Counted from the first letter of the stretch, positions 9,294 through 19,014 are shown. The stretch is 64,000 nucleotides of DNA from G965267185 sp965267185 (GCA_965267185.1 OZ253937.1:3472001-3536000), one strand, 5' to 3'. The notes: a model not told the origin generated them from the letters alone. A program made the numbers and translations.

Positions 9294-10724
9294 ATGGCTG
9301 AAACGCTCGAAGTCGATGTGTGTGTGATTGGCGGTGGTTCCGGCGGCCTTTCGGTGGCCGCGGGTGCCTCACAAATGGGGGCCAAGACGGCGCTGTTCGA
9401 ACGCGGCAAGATGGGTGGAGATTGCCTCAACTACGGGTGTGTGCCCTCGAAAGCGCTGCTCGCCGCCGGACATGCCGCCGCCCATTATGGGCATTCGGGA
9501 ACGTTCGGTGTCGAGGGCGGCCCGGCCCGCGTGGCCTTCGACAAGGTGAACGATCACGTGCATGGAGTTATCGCCGCAATCGCGCCCCATGACAGCGTCG
9601 ATCGCTTCGAAGGGCTAGGCGTTAACGTGGTTCAGGAGACGGCGCGGTTCACCGGTGCGCGCGAAGTCACCGGCTCGGATGGCACGCGCGTACGCGCTCG
9701 CCGGTTCGTCGTTGCCACCGGATCGTCGCCGGCGGTACCGCCCATTCCCGGCCTCGATACCGTCGACTACCTGACCAATGAGACGGTGTTCGATCTGCGC
9801 GATTGCCCCGAGCACCTCATTGTCGTTGGCGGGGGTCCGATTGGTCTCGAGATGGCGCAAGCCCATCGCCGGCTCGGCGCCCAGGTTACTGTGCTGGAAG
9901 CGCTCGAGGTTTTGGGGCCCGACGACCGCGAGCTCGCCGCCGTCGTGCGCGCTCACTTGATTAAAGAGGGCGTGGACGTCCAAGAAGGCACTGCCGTTAA
10001 GCGTGTCGAAAAGGCTGAGCATGGTGTGACGGCGATTGTCGAACGCGATGGGGCGGAGGAACGCGTGACGGGAAGCCACATCCTGGTCGCCGTCGGCCGC
10101 CGTCCCAATCTCGATGGCCTCGACCTCGATGCTGCCGGGATCGTCCATTCGCGCAAGGGCATCGATGTCGATGCCCGGTTGCGAACCTCGAACAAGCGAG
10201 TTTTTGCGATCGGGGATGTGGCGGGCAGCTACCAGTTTACGCACGTTGCCGGCTATCACGCGGGGATCGTCATTCGCAACGCGCTATTTCGCCTACCCGC
10301 CAAGGTTAACTACAACGCCGTGCCGTGGGTGACCTATACCGATCCTGAGTTGGCAAATGTCGGCCTGACCGAAGCCAAGGCCCGCGAGCAGTTCGGCGAT
10401 GGGGTTCGCGTGGTAACGGCGTCCTTCGAAGAGAACGACCGGGCGCGCGCGGAGCACCGTACCGACGGGTTCATCAAGGTCGTCATCGGGCGCGGCGGCC
10501 GTATTTTGGGCGCCGGCATCGTCGGGTACCATGCCGGCGAGCTATTGCAGCCGTGGATTCTGGCGATTAGCCAGAAGATGAAGATCGGTGCGATGGCGGG
10601 CATAATTGCCCCTTATCCGACTATGGGCGAAATCAACAAACGCGCAGCCGGCAACTATTATACGCCGTCGCTGTTTTCCGACCGGACCCGCAGAATTGTG
10701 CGGTTTTTGGCGAATTTCGGATAG
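9294..10724 (+). CDS. Pyridine nucleotide-disulfide oxidoreductase, MerA/Lpd-like
   Basis: The 476-residue flavoprotein has an FAD-binding GGGSGG near residue 13, the redox-active pair Cys44 and Cys49 in GGDCLNYGCVPSK, an NAD(P)-binding 'VVGGGPIGLEMA' and a C-terminal dimerisation domain. In lipoamide dehydrogenase and glutathione reductase the dimer domain supplies a catalytic His in HPT. Here the equivalent reads YPTMGE, so the His is replaced by Tyr. There is also no C-terminal vicinal Cys pair or N-terminal heavy-metal domain, which argues against true mercuric reductase. The family is secure and the substrate is unknown. It follows the TVP38 gene. Confidence 0.87.
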   Translation: MAETLEVDVCVIGGGSGGLSVAAGASQMGAKTALFERGKMGGDCLNYGCVPSKALLAAGHAAAHYGHSGTFGVEGGPARVAFDKVNDHVHGVIAAIAPHDSVDRFEGLGVNVVQETARFTGAREVTGSDGTRVRARRFVVATGSSPAVPPIPGLDTVDYLTNETVFDLRDCPEHLIVVGGGPIGLEMAQAHRRLGAQVTVLEALEVLGPDDRELAAVVRAHLIKEGVDVQEGTAVKRVEKAEHGVTAIVERDGAEERVTGSHILVAVGRRPNLDGLDLDAAGIVHSRKGIDVDARLRTSNKRVFAIGDVAGSYQFTHVAGYHAGIVIRNALFRLPAKVNYNAVPWVTYTDPELANVGLTEAKAREQFGDGVRVVTASFEENDRARAEHRTDGFIKVVIGRGGRILGAGIVGYHAGELLQPWILAISQKMKIGAMAGIIAPYPTMGEINKRAAGNYYTPSLFSDRTRRIVRFLANFG

Positions 10725-10791
10725 CGGCGGCGTGGCCGCGATGCGGCGGAGACTAACTTTGAGCCGCAAAGTCTGCTAATGAACGTAGCGG

Positions 10792-12216
10792 ATGTTTCGC
10801 CCGCAGAAATTTTCGCTACCGCCGCTCCGCCGGTCGCTATCCGCCCGGCTGCTGCTGCTGACGATCTTTTTTGTCATGCTGGCCGAGGTTTTGATTTATG
10901 CACCGTCGGTGGCGAATTTCCGCATCACTTGGCTCAATGATCGCCTGGCCTCGGCCGATCTGGCAATTCTGGCGTTGGAAGCGGCCCCGGAAGATAGTCT
11001 CAGCGTCGACTTGAAATCTGAGCTGTTGGGCCGTGTCGACGCCTTTGCCATTGTCCTCACCCGCCCCGATAGCCGTCTGCTGCTTTACAACCAGGCGCCG
11101 CCGCCCGTGGAAGTCACCGTGGATTTGCGCGAAAGATCTTTGTTCAAAGAGATCGGCGACGCTTTTGCCGCGCTGGCGCGCAGCGGCGATGAAGTCATGC
11201 GGGTGATCGGCCCGTCGCCGCAGAACGCCACTATGGTGGTCGAGGTTGTCCTTAACGAAGCTCAGTTGCGCGCGGAAATGTTTTCCTATTCGCGCAACAT
11301 CTTACTGCTGTCGATCGTCATATCCCTGATCACCGCCACCTTGTTGTATTTGGCCCTGCAATGGCTGATGGTGCGGCCAATGCGGCGGATCACCGAGGGG
11401 GTGACCGAGTTTTCCCGCGATCCGCAAAATAAGGCAGCGGGCGTAAAACCGAGCGAGCGCGACGACGAAATCGGTGTTGCACAGTCGGTTCTTGTCGAGA
11501 TGCAAAACGATCTGCGGGCGTCGCTCCAGCAGCAGGAGCGGCTCGCCGCACTAGGGTCGGCGGTCAGTAAGATCAATCACGACCTGCGCGGCATTTTGTC
11601 GACGGCGGTTCTGATGTCGGACCGGTTGTCGACGCTCGATAGCCCGGAGGTCAAGCGCATCTCCGGCCCGCTCATTCAATCGATCGACCGCGCCATCAAT
11701 CTCTGTACGCGAACCCTTAATTTTGTGCGCGACGAAGGCCCCGAGCTGCACCGCGGCCGCTTCCGGTTGAGCGAGCTCATCGACGAAGTGGCTGCTGATA
11801 TATCGGTGCTCGATGAAGGGCCCGGAGCGGTCAACAATGTCGCTCCGACATTCGTGAACCACATTCCCAGCGAGGTCGTCGTCGAGGCGGATCGCGATCA
11901 GCTGTATCGGGTATTCGCTAATCTCACCCGCAACGCCTCACAGGTGGGCGCTCATTCGGTGAAGATAGAGCTTGCCGCCGATGCGCGCGCCGATAAGCAG
12001 TTGGTGATCGATGTGTCTGACGACGGTCCCGGCATGGTGAAGTCGGCGCGGGACGGGCTGTTCAAAGCCTTCGCCGGCTCCGCGCGCAAAGGGGGCACGG
12101 GGCTGGGCTTGGTGATCGTTCGGGACGTTTTGCGCGCCCATGGTGGCGATATCGAGCTCCTGTCGTCCGACGACACCGGCACGACCTTTCGCCTTTCGCT
12201 GCCGCGCCCAAGCTAA
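10792..12216 (+). CDS. Orphan sensor histidine kinase
   Basis: The 474-residue kinase has two membrane helices (about 20-40 and 170-192) that bracket a periplasmic sensor region of about 130 residues. A HAMP-like segment follows. The H-box is 'KINHDLRGIL' with the phospho-accepting His263. The ATPase domain shows 'NLTRNASQ' (N box, with Asn), DDGPGM (G1) and GGTGLGLVIV (G2). No response regulator is adjacent. The nearest is the single-domain regulator at 23.6 kb, and no link is shown. The signal sensed cannot be deduced. Confidence 0.9.
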   Translation: MFRPQKFSLPPLRRSLSARLLLLTIFFVMLAEVLIYAPSVANFRITWLNDRLASADLAILALEAAPEDSLSVDLKSELLGRVDAFAIVLTRPDSRLLLYNQAPPPVEVTVDLRERSLFKEIGDAFAALARSGDEVMRVIGPSPQNATMVVEVVLNEAQLRAEMFSYSRNILLLSIVISLITATLLYLALQWLMVRPMRRITEGVTEFSRDPQNKAAGVKPSERDDEIGVAQSVLVEMQNDLRASLQQQERLAALGSAVSKINHDLRGILSTAVLMSDRLSTLDSPEVKRISGPLIQSIDRAINLCTRTLNFVRDEGPELHRGRFRLSELIDEVAADISVLDEGPGAVNNVAPTFVNHIPSEVVVEADRDQLYRVFANLTRNASQVGAHSVKIELAADARADKQLVIDVSDDGPGMVKSARDGLFKAFAGSARKGGTGLGLVIVRDVLRAHGGDIELLSSDDTGTTFRLSLPRPS

Positions 12217-12329
12217 ACCGCACGCGATCAAACTCGCGCGCGGGCCGTCAAATTTGTGTGAGATACCCTTCCGGTGCCGGCGCATCGGCCCAACGTGTAG
12301 TCGCGAACTCTCGCCCATGACGGTGCACG

Positions 12330-13208
12330 ATGGTCCACGTTTCCTATTCGCGATTTTTGATCGCCCCCCTCCTGAAGCACCTGTTCTTAGCGATCATAGC
12401 GATCGTTACAGTAACGGCTGTGGGGTTATCAGGTGCGTCGGCGGCGCCAAGCGCCGATCTATGGCCGCGTTGGCAGGCGCATGACGAAGCGTCGACCGTA
12501 ACAATCGATCACACCGAGTGGACACGGCTTTTAAGAGCCTATGGCGTGGAAGGCGAGGACGGTATCGTCCGCCTCGACTATCGCCGGCTTGGCGGCGCCG
12601 ACCGGCCGACGCTGAAAAACTATATCGATCGTTTGACTTCGACGGCCGTGAGTTCCCTCAACCGCTCGGAGCAGCTGGCGTTCTGGATTAACCTGTACAA
12701 TACGCTCACCGTCGATCTGGTGCTCGATCACTATCCGGTCAGCAGCATCCTGAGGATCAATATCTCGCCGGGCTTTTTCTCGATCGGTCCGTGGGACAAG
12801 AAACTCACAACCGTTGAAGGTGAAGAGCTGTCGCTTAACGATATCGAACACCGCATTTTAAGGCCGATTTGGCGCGATCCGCGCATTCACTATGCGGTTA
12901 ACTGTGCGTCGCTGGGTTGTCCAAACCTCGCGCTGCAGGCCTACACGGCGGAGAATGTGGAAGGCCTGTTGGAAGCCAACGCATTTGCGCACGTTAATCA
13001 TCCACGCGGCGTGCGGGTGGAGAACGGCGAGTTGATCGTGTCGAGTATTTATCGCTGGTTCGTCGCCGATTTCGGAGGCGGGGATGCCGGTGTCTTACGG
13101 CACTTGCGGCAATATGCCGGTCCCGATTTAGCGACGAAGCTCGCCAATACCAGCTTTATCGGTGACGATCACTACGACTGGTCGATCAACGATTTGAACG
13201 CACGCTAG
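12330..13208 (+). CDS. Exported DUF547 protein
   Basis: The 292-residue protein has an N-terminal hydrophobic stretch (about 13-36, ending in a cluster of small residues 'GASAAPSA') that looks like a signal peptide or anchor. The DUF547 signature is present as 'LAFWINLYNTLTVDLV' and 'VNCASLGCPNL'. Function of the family is unsettled. It includes bacterial periplasmic proteins and plant ternary-complex factors. It lies 113 bases downstream of the histidine kinase on the same strand, possibly a separate unit. Confidence 0.85.
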   Translation: MVHVSYSRFLIAPLLKHLFLAIIAIVTVTAVGLSGASAAPSADLWPRWQAHDEASTVTIDHTEWTRLLRAYGVEGEDGIVRLDYRRLGGADRPTLKNYIDRLTSTAVSSLNRSEQLAFWINLYNTLTVDLVLDHYPVSSILRINISPGFFSIGPWDKKLTTVEGEELSLNDIEHRILRPIWRDPRIHYAVNCASLGCPNLALQAYTAENVEGLLEANAFAHVNHPRGVRVENGELIVSSIYRWFVADFGGGDAGVLRHLRQYAGPDLATKLANTSFIGDDHYDWSINDLNAR

Positions 13209-13262
13209 CGACCGATCCTTCCCCCTGTTTCAAGTTACCGGAATTGGCACTAACCTCCCTTT

Positions 13263-14570
13263 ATGGAAGGTGGTACCCAAAATGGCGCCGCGCGCCGCGC
13301 ATTGTTCCAACGCATCGAAAGCCGCCGCGATGAGGTGGCCGACCTCACCGCATCGTTGATCCGCATTCCAACCGTCAACCCGCCAGGCGACGCTTACGAG
13401 CCTTGCGCGCGGTTCGTCGGCGAGCGGCTCGCGGCGCGGGGGTTTACGGTCGAATATCTGCGCGCCGAGGGCGCTGTCGGCGACAATGACCGTTACCCGC
13501 GTCTCAACGTTGTCGCGCGTATCGAAGGCGACGGCGCGGGGCCTTGTGTTCACTTCAATAGCCATATCGATGTTGTCGCGCCCGGTGAGGGGTGGACGAT
13601 AGACCCCTTCGCCGGCGTGGTTCGCGATGGCCGCGTCTATGGCCGCGGCGCGTGCGACATGAAGGGCGGCCTGGCGGCAAGCATCGTTGCGGTGGAATCG
13701 ATCTTGGAGGAAGGCATCCGGTTTCCTGGCGCCATCGAAATTTCCGGGTCCGTCGATGAAGAAACGGGTGGCTACGCCGGTGTCGCTTGGCTGGCCGAAC
13801 AAGGCTATTTCTCACCGCCGCGGGTCGACCATGTGATCATCCCAGAACCGCTCTATAAGGATGCCGTATGCCTGGGGCACCGGGGAGTCTGGTGGTCCGA
13901 AGTGGAGGTGCGGGGCCGCATCGCCCACGGCTCGATGCCCTTCTTAGGCGTTTCGGCGATTCGCGGCATGGGCGCGCTGCTGGCCAAGATCGAAAACGAG
14001 CTCTATCCGCGTTTGGCACAACGGCGCACGCGCATGCCGGTCATCCCGGACCTTGCCCGTCAATCGACATTGAATTTCAACTCGCTCCACGGCGGACTGC
14101 CGGAGCAAACCGACGATGATGGGTTTCCGTCGGCGCTGGTTGCCGACCGTTGCCGGCTGGTGATGGACCGGCGGTACCTGCTGGAGGAATTGGAGGACGA
14201 TGTAAAACAAGAAGTGGTCGACCTGCTCGAAGCGCTCAAGGCCGAGCAGCCCGAGTTCGACTACACGTTGCGCGATCTATGGTCGGTGCCGCCGACCATG
14301 ACCGAGCCGGAAGCGCCGGTTGTGCGGGCGCTCGACCGGAACATCGAGGCCGTGCTCGGCGCGCCCGCGCGCCATGTTGCGTCCCCCGGCACCTATGATC
14401 AAAAACATGTCGCGCGGATCGGGCATCTGAAAGACTGCGTCGCGTATGGGCCCGGTATTCTCGAGCTCGCCCACCAACCTGACGAGTACATCGACATCGA
14501 CGATATGGTCGCTAGCGCCAAGATTATGGCAGCGGCGGCGCTGGATTTGCTTGACGGATCGGCCCAATGA
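13263..14570 (+). CDS. M20-family metallohydrolase (ArgE/DapE type)
   Basis: The 435-residue protein belongs to the family of acetylornithine deacetylases and succinyl-diaminopimelate desuccinylases, which hydrolyse amides with a two-metal centre. Metal ligands are visible in 'HFNSHIDVVAPGEGW' (His and Asp), 'RGACDMKGG' (Asp) and 'DEETGG' (Glu-Glu). Its context, fused by a four-base overlap to a P1 peptidase and ahead of a peptide-type ABC importer, argues for a role in peptide or N-acyl-amino-acid breakdown rather than biosynthesis. The exact substrate is unknown. Confidence 0.88.
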   Translation: MEGGTQNGAARRALFQRIESRRDEVADLTASLIRIPTVNPPGDAYEPCARFVGERLAARGFTVEYLRAEGAVGDNDRYPRLNVVARIEGDGAGPCVHFNSHIDVVAPGEGWTIDPFAGVVRDGRVYGRGACDMKGGLAASIVAVESILEEGIRFPGAIEISGSVDEETGGYAGVAWLAEQGYFSPPRVDHVIIPEPLYKDAVCLGHRGVWWSEVEVRGRIAHGSMPFLGVSAIRGMGALLAKIENELYPRLAQRRTRMPVIPDLARQSTLNFNSLHGGLPEQTDDDGFPSALVADRCRLVMDRRYLLEELEDDVKQEVVDLLEALKAEQPEFDYTLRDLWSVPPTMTEPEAPVVRALDRNIEAVLGAPARHVASPGTYDQKHVARIGHLKDCVAYGPGILELAHQPDEYIDIDDMVASAKIMAAAALDLLDGSAQ

Positions 14571-15592
14571 AACCGGGACCGCGCAATAGCATTACCGATG
14601 TGCCGGGGATTGCGGTCGGCAATGCGGAAGACGTGGCGGTGCGCAGCGGCGTCACCGTTGTCGTGCCGGATCGGCCAGCCGCCGCGGCGGTCGATGTGCG
14701 CGGCGGCGGCACCGGTACGCGGGAGCTCGCGCTGCTGGAGCCAGAGGGCGTCGTCGAGCATGTTCATGCGCTGGTGCTGAGCGGCGGCTCGGCGTTCGGT
14801 CTCGATGCGGCGTCGGGTGTGATGTCGTGCCTTGCTGCACAGGGACACGGGTTCACGGTTGGCAGTGCGGTGGTGCCTATTGTGCCGGCGGCGATCTTGT
14901 TCGATCTATCCAATGGTGGTGACAAAACAGCGTTCACGGAGGCGAGCGGCGACAATCTTCCCTACCGCGGTCTGGGCCGTGCCGCTGCGGAAGCGGCGGG
15001 CGGCGACTTTTCCCTAGGCAACGTCGGCGCGGGTTTGGGAGCGACCGCCGGGCCACTCAAGGGTGGGCTCGGTACGGCGTCATTTATGCTCGATGACGGC
15101 GCGTGTGTCGGTGCGCTGGCGGCGGTCAACTCGGCAGGATCTGCGGTGATGCCGGGGTCCGACCGGTTCTGGGCCTGGCCGTTCGAACAGGGGCGTGAAT
15201 TCGGCGGCAAAGGGCCGCCCGGCGGAATGCCTGACGACTTGAGCTATGAATTTTCCAATCCGCGTATGTCGAGGTCTAAGGGGCAACCGGGCGCTAATAC
15301 ATCGCTTGCCGTCATCGCCACCGATGTATCGTTGACCAAGGCGCAGGCACGACGCGTCGCCATCATGGCGCAAAACGGGCTCGCCCGGTCGTTGCGGCCG
15401 GTGCATACGCCCCTCGACGGAGATATTGTTTTCGTGTTGTCGACAGACCGCCGCGATTTGGAAAACCCTGTGGCTGAGATCGCGCAACTGGGCACGATTG
15501 CGGCGGATTGCCTGGCACGGGCGGTGGCGCGCGGTGTTTACGAGGCTGACACGCTGGGCGACTCGCGTAGCTATCGGGACACCTATGGCTAG
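14567..15592 (+). CDS. P1-family peptidase (DmpA/BapA-like aminopeptidase)
   Basis: The 341-residue protein is of the DmpA/L-aminopeptidase family, self-processing N-terminal nucleophile hydrolases that release N-terminal residues or split beta-peptides. The conserved N-terminus 'NSITDVPGIAVGNAED' opens the protein. Further on come 'VHALVLSGGSAFGLDAASGV' and the C-terminal 'NTSLAVIATDVSL', in which the Asn-Thr-Ser region corresponds to the autocleavage and nucleophile site. 'PVHTPLDGD' is the typical ending motif. It overlaps the M20 gene by ATGA and precedes the transporter genes, so imported peptides are a likely substrate. Confidence 0.88.
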   Translation: MKPGPRNSITDVPGIAVGNAEDVAVRSGVTVVVPDRPAAAAVDVRGGGTGTRELALLEPEGVVEHVHALVLSGGSAFGLDAASGVMSCLAAQGHGFTVGSAVVPIVPAAILFDLSNGGDKTAFTEASGDNLPYRGLGRAAAEAAGGDFSLGNVGAGLGATAGPLKGGLGTASFMLDDGACVGALAAVNSAGSAVMPGSDRFWAWPFEQGREFGGKGPPGGMPDDLSYEFSNPRMSRSKGQPGANTSLAVIATDVSLTKAQARRVAIMAQNGLARSLRPVHTPLDGDIVFVLSTDRRDLENPVAEIAQLGTIAADCLARAVARGVYEADTLGDSRSYRDTYG

Positions 15593-15667
15593 CGACGCCG
15601 ATTGCTGCGGCGAACGAGCCTCGTTATCGTGCGCTGCATAAACAACGGGTCGAAATAAGGGGTAGGA

Positions 15668-17143
15668 ATGATGAGCCAGTACTTCTTTCGCGTTGTGCTG
15701 TCGGTCGCCCTTGGCGTCGCCGCTTTGAGCGGCGGGGCGCTGGCGCAGACCAAGGATTCGCTCACAATCGGTGTCACGCTTGAGCCGCCGCACTTGGACC
15801 CTACGGCCGGCGCAGCGGCAGCAATCGATGAGATCGTCTACGCCAATGTGTTCGAGGGCTTGACCCGGATCGATCAAAACGGCGCGGTGCAGCCGCAGTT
15901 GGCGACCGAATGGTCGGTATCCGGCGACGGCACCGTCTATACCTTTAAGCTGCGGCCGAATGCGCGCTTCCACGATGGCACCGCGCTCGATGCCAGTGAT
16001 GTCGTGTTCTCGCTCGACCGGGCGCGCGGCCCGGACTCCGTCAATGCGCAGAAACCGCTGTTCGCGGCGATCGACACTGTCGAAGCGGTCGATCCGCAAA
16101 CGGTGCGCATCACCCTTAGCCGGCCCGAAGGCGCGTTGTTGTTCAATCTTGGATGGGGTGACGCCGTGATCGTCGGACCGGAATCGGCGGACAGCAACAA
16201 GTCGAAGCCGATCGGGAGCGGCCCCTTCAAGTTTGACCGTTGGGTCAAAGGAGACCGGGTCGAACTGTCGGCGGTCGACGCTGGCGCGGCTATTAAGAAA
16301 GTCACCTTCAAGGTTATTCCCGACCCGTCGGCCCAGGTCGCGGCGTTGAAAGCCGGCGATGTCGATGCGGTGCCCCAGCTAAACGCGCCGGAAGCCGTGC
16401 TCGCATTTAAGGCCGATGCCAATTTTGAAGTCGCTGTCGGTTCGACCGAAGGCGAAACAATTCTGTCGATCAACAACACCAAGCCGCCATTCGACGATGT
16501 GCGGGTGCGCCGCGCCGTTGCCCATGCGATCGACCGTCAGGCGATCATCGACGGCGCCATGTTCGGTTTCGGCACGCCGATCGGCAGTCACTTTGCGCCC
16601 CACCATCCCGCTTACGTGGATTTGACTGGCACCTATCCCCACGACCCGGCAAAAGCCCGTGCGTTGTTGCAGGAAGCCGGCGTCGAAAACCTAAAAGTGA
16701 CTCTGAAACTGCCGCCGCCGGCCTATGCGCGGCGGGGCGGCGAGATCGTTGCTGCTCAGTTGAAGGACGCGGGCATCGAGGCCGAGATCATCCCGGTCGA
16801 GTGGGCGCAATGGCTGGAACAAGTGTTTCGCGGCAACGACTTCGATCTAACCATCGTGTCGCACACCGAGCCGCAGGATATCGGCATATACGCGCGCGAG
16901 AAGTACTACTTCAACTATGCGTCCCCGAAGTTCAACGCGGTGATCGACGATCTGACCAAGTCGAGCGATCCAGCCGAGCGTAACGCGCTTTTGGGCGAGG
17001 CCCAGCGTATCCTCGCCGGCGATGCGGTGAACGGTTACATTTTCCAGTTGGCGAAACTCGGGGTATGGCGCAAAGGCCTCAAGGGCTTATGGCGTAACAG
17101 CCCGGTGCAAGCCAACGACGTGACGGGCGCGCGCTGGGAGTAA
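15668..17143 (+). CDS. ABC transporter periplasmic binding protein, SBP family 5
   Basis: The 491-residue protein has a signal peptide (about 1-26, ending GGALAQT). It carries the family 5 signature: 'DEIVYANVFEGLTRIDQNG', 'ATEWSVSGDGTVYTFKLRP' and 'FHDGTALDASDVVFSLDRA'. Such proteins bind oligopeptides, dipeptides or other bulky solutes in the periplasm and deliver them to DppB/DppC-type permeases, which follow 36 bases downstream. The start is one of two consecutive ATG codons (15668 or 15671) after a GGGGTAGGA ribosome site. Confidence 0.93.
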   Translation: MMSQYFFRVVLSVALGVAALSGGALAQTKDSLTIGVTLEPPHLDPTAGAAAAIDEIVYANVFEGLTRIDQNGAVQPQLATEWSVSGDGTVYTFKLRPNARFHDGTALDASDVVFSLDRARGPDSVNAQKPLFAAIDTVEAVDPQTVRITLSRPEGALLFNLGWGDAVIVGPESADSNKSKPIGSGPFKFDRWVKGDRVELSAVDAGAAIKKVTFKVIPDPSAQVAALKAGDVDAVPQLNAPEAVLAFKADANFEVAVGSTEGETILSINNTKPPFDDVRVRRAVAHAIDRQAIIDGAMFGFGTPIGSHFAPHHPAYVDLTGTYPHDPAKARALLQEAGVENLKVTLKLPPPAYARRGGEIVAAQLKDAGIEAEIIPVEWAQWLEQVFRGNDFDLTIVSHTEPQDIGIYAREKYYFNYASPKFNAVIDDLTKSSDPAERNALLGEAQRILAGDAVNGYIFQLAKLGVWRKGLKGLWRNSPVQANDVTGARWE

Positions 17144-17179
17144 CCGGCGGCAAAGGTTTGCGCGCCGTATGATTTTAGC

Positions 17180-18127
17180 ATGCTGACCTTTGTGATCCGC
17201 CGTGCGCTGGTTCTTGTGGCGACGCTGATCGTCGCCAGCGCGGCGATCTTTATCGTCCTCGAAGTGTTGCCGGGCGATCCGGCCCTGCTGATCCTCGGCC
17301 TCGAAGCGCAAGAGGACACGTTGGCCGCACTGCGCGCGCAGATGGGCCTCGACCGTCCACCGTTGGAACGCTATCTCGCTTGGATTGGCGGGATGGCGGC
17401 CGGTCAGACCGGCGTTAGCCACACCTACGCTGTGCCGGTCGGCGAATTGATTGCGGCACGGCTGGAAGTCACGATCCCGCTCGCGCTGCTCGCTTTTGCC
17501 GCCTCGTCGCTGCTGGCGATCCCGCTGGGGATGTTCGCCGCCACGCGGCGAAACCGGCCCGGGGACTACGGCGTGATGACCTTCAGTCAGGTCGGCATGG
17601 CGATTCCCAACTTCTGGTTCGCCATCATGCTGATTTTGTTCTTCGCGGTCGGGCTTGGCTGGTTCCCCGCTGCCGGGTTTCCGGGGTGGCAGGCGGGTCT
17701 GGCCGCCGGTCTGTGGGCGTTGGTGCTACCGGCGATGGCCCTGGCGTTGCCCGAGGCCGCCATCCTCGCGCGCGTGACCCGCTCTGCCGTCTTGGAGACA
17801 CTGGGTGCCGACTATGTCCGCACAGCGCGGGCCAAAGGCCTCGTCGAACGGCGCGTTCTGTGGCGTCACGTGCTGCGCAACGCGTTGATCCCGATGACCA
17901 CAATTCTCGGTCTGCAGTTCGCCTTCTTGCTGGCGGGCTCGATTGTCGTCGAGAACGTGTTCGCCTTGCCGGGGCTCGGGCGACTAATTTTCCAAGCAGT
18001 CAGCCAGCGCGACATCGTGGTTGTGCGCGATGTCGTAATGCTGCTGGTTGCCCTCGTCGTCTTCGTGAATTTCATCGTCGATATCGCCTACGGGCTCATC
18101 GACCCCCGCCCGCGGCAGCAGACATGA
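17180..18127 (+). CDS. ABC transporter permease, DppB type
   Basis: The 315-residue inner-membrane protein has six predicted helices and the DppB/OppB N-terminus 'MLTFVIRRALVLVATLIVAS'. The cytoplasmic EAA loop is seen in 'DYVRTARAKGLVERRVLWRH', which contacts the ATPase. It pairs with the DppC-type gene, overlapping it by ATGA. No ATP-binding subunit is encoded nearby. Confidence 0.93.
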   Translation: MLTFVIRRALVLVATLIVASAAIFIVLEVLPGDPALLILGLEAQEDTLAALRAQMGLDRPPLERYLAWIGGMAAGQTGVSHTYAVPVGELIAARLEVTIPLALLAFAASSLLAIPLGMFAATRRNRPGDYGVMTFSQVGMAIPNFWFAIMLILFFAVGLGWFPAAGFPGWQAGLAAGLWALVLPAMALALPEAAILARVTRSAVLETLGADYVRTARAKGLVERRVLWRHVLRNALIPMTTILGLQFAFLLAGSIVVENVFALPGLGRLIFQAVSQRDIVVVRDVVMLLVALVVFVNFIVDIAYGLIDPRPRQQT

Positions 18128-18999
18128 GCGTCGATAGCGGCGATATCTCGTTTGCGCGGCCTGGCCGCTGGGGGGCGCTGTGGCGTCAGCCCAATTTCCT
18201 GCTCGGCGCGTTTCTGACCGCAGTGCTGGTCGCTACCGCGGCTCTTTCGCTGGTTTGGACGCCTTACGCTTTCGATGCCATCGCCATCACCGACCGGCTG
18301 CAGGCGCCCAGTGCGGCGCATTGGCTTGGCACCGACCAGTTCGGCCGCGACGTGCTGTCCCGCTTGATGGTTGGCGCCCGCAACTCGATCGTGGTCGGTT
18401 TCGTGGCGGTGGGAATAGGGTTGGTTTTCGGGGTTCTGTTGGGCGCGGTCGCGGCGGCGCGCGGCGGCTGGATCGATGAGATCATTATGCGCGGCTCCGA
18501 TGTCGTCTTTGCGTTCCCCGCAATCATCTCTGCGCTCTTGATTACAGCGCTCCTGGGGCCCGGCGCCGTCAACGCCATCATCGCCATCGGCATTTTCAAC
18601 GTTCCGGTATTTGCGCGGGTCACCCGCGGGGCAGCACGCCAGATTTGGGGCTTCGAATACACCCGCGCGGGCCTCGCGATCGGCAAAGGGCCACTCGCCG
18701 TGACCCGTGATCATGTGTTGCCCAACGTGGCGCCGGTGCTGATTGTGCAGGCGACCATTCAGTTCGCGATTGCCATCCTGGCGGAGGCGGCGTTGGCCTA
18801 TTTGGGATTGGGCACCCAACCGCCCGCCCCCAGTTGGGGCCGTATGCTATTCGACGCCCAAACCCTGATGACAATCGAACCGCGGCTGGCGATTTTCCCT
18901 GGTGTGGCGATTGCACTAGCGGTCTTGGGGCTCAACTTGCTCGGTGACGGGCTGCGCGATGCACTCGATCCGCGGCTACGCGATTGGCGTGCGGTCTAG
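18124..18999 (+). CDS. ABC transporter permease, DppC type
   Basis: The 291-residue partner permease has six helices, an OppC-type N-terminal region ('APSAAHWLGTDQFGRDVLSR' is diagnostic) and the EAA loop 'EYTRAGLAIGKGPLAVTRDH'. The start ATG at 18124 overlaps the upstream stop. The reading frame is open far upstream inside dppB, but those residues are not homologous. It is the last gene of the operon. The next gene, gpt, is convergent after 15 bases, so ATPase subunits must be encoded elsewhere or shared. Confidence 0.93.
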   Translation: MSVDSGDISFARPGRWGALWRQPNFLLGAFLTAVLVATAALSLVWTPYAFDAIAITDRLQAPSAAHWLGTDQFGRDVLSRLMVGARNSIVVGFVAVGIGLVFGVLLGAVAAARGGWIDEIIMRGSDVVFAFPAIISALLITALLGPGAVNAIIAIGIFNVPVFARVTRGAARQIWGFEYTRAGLAIGKGPLAVTRDHVLPNVAPVLIVQATIQFAIAILAEAALAYLGLGTQPPAPSWGRMLFDAQTLMTIEPRLAIFPGVAIALAVLGLNLLGDGLRDALDPRLRDWRAV

Positions 19000-19014
19000 T
19001 AACAACGGCAAAGA

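Noticed and set aside
15080..16099. Open frame of 339 codons on the minus strand
   Set aside because: It is antisense to the P1 peptidase and the binding-protein gene, both of which have clear family motifs. Long shadow frames are common in DNA this rich in G+C.
17686..18123. Long N-terminal extension of the DppC-type permease
   Set aside because: It overlaps the upstream permease in another frame. ATG 18124 fits the operon overlap and the family's N-terminus.
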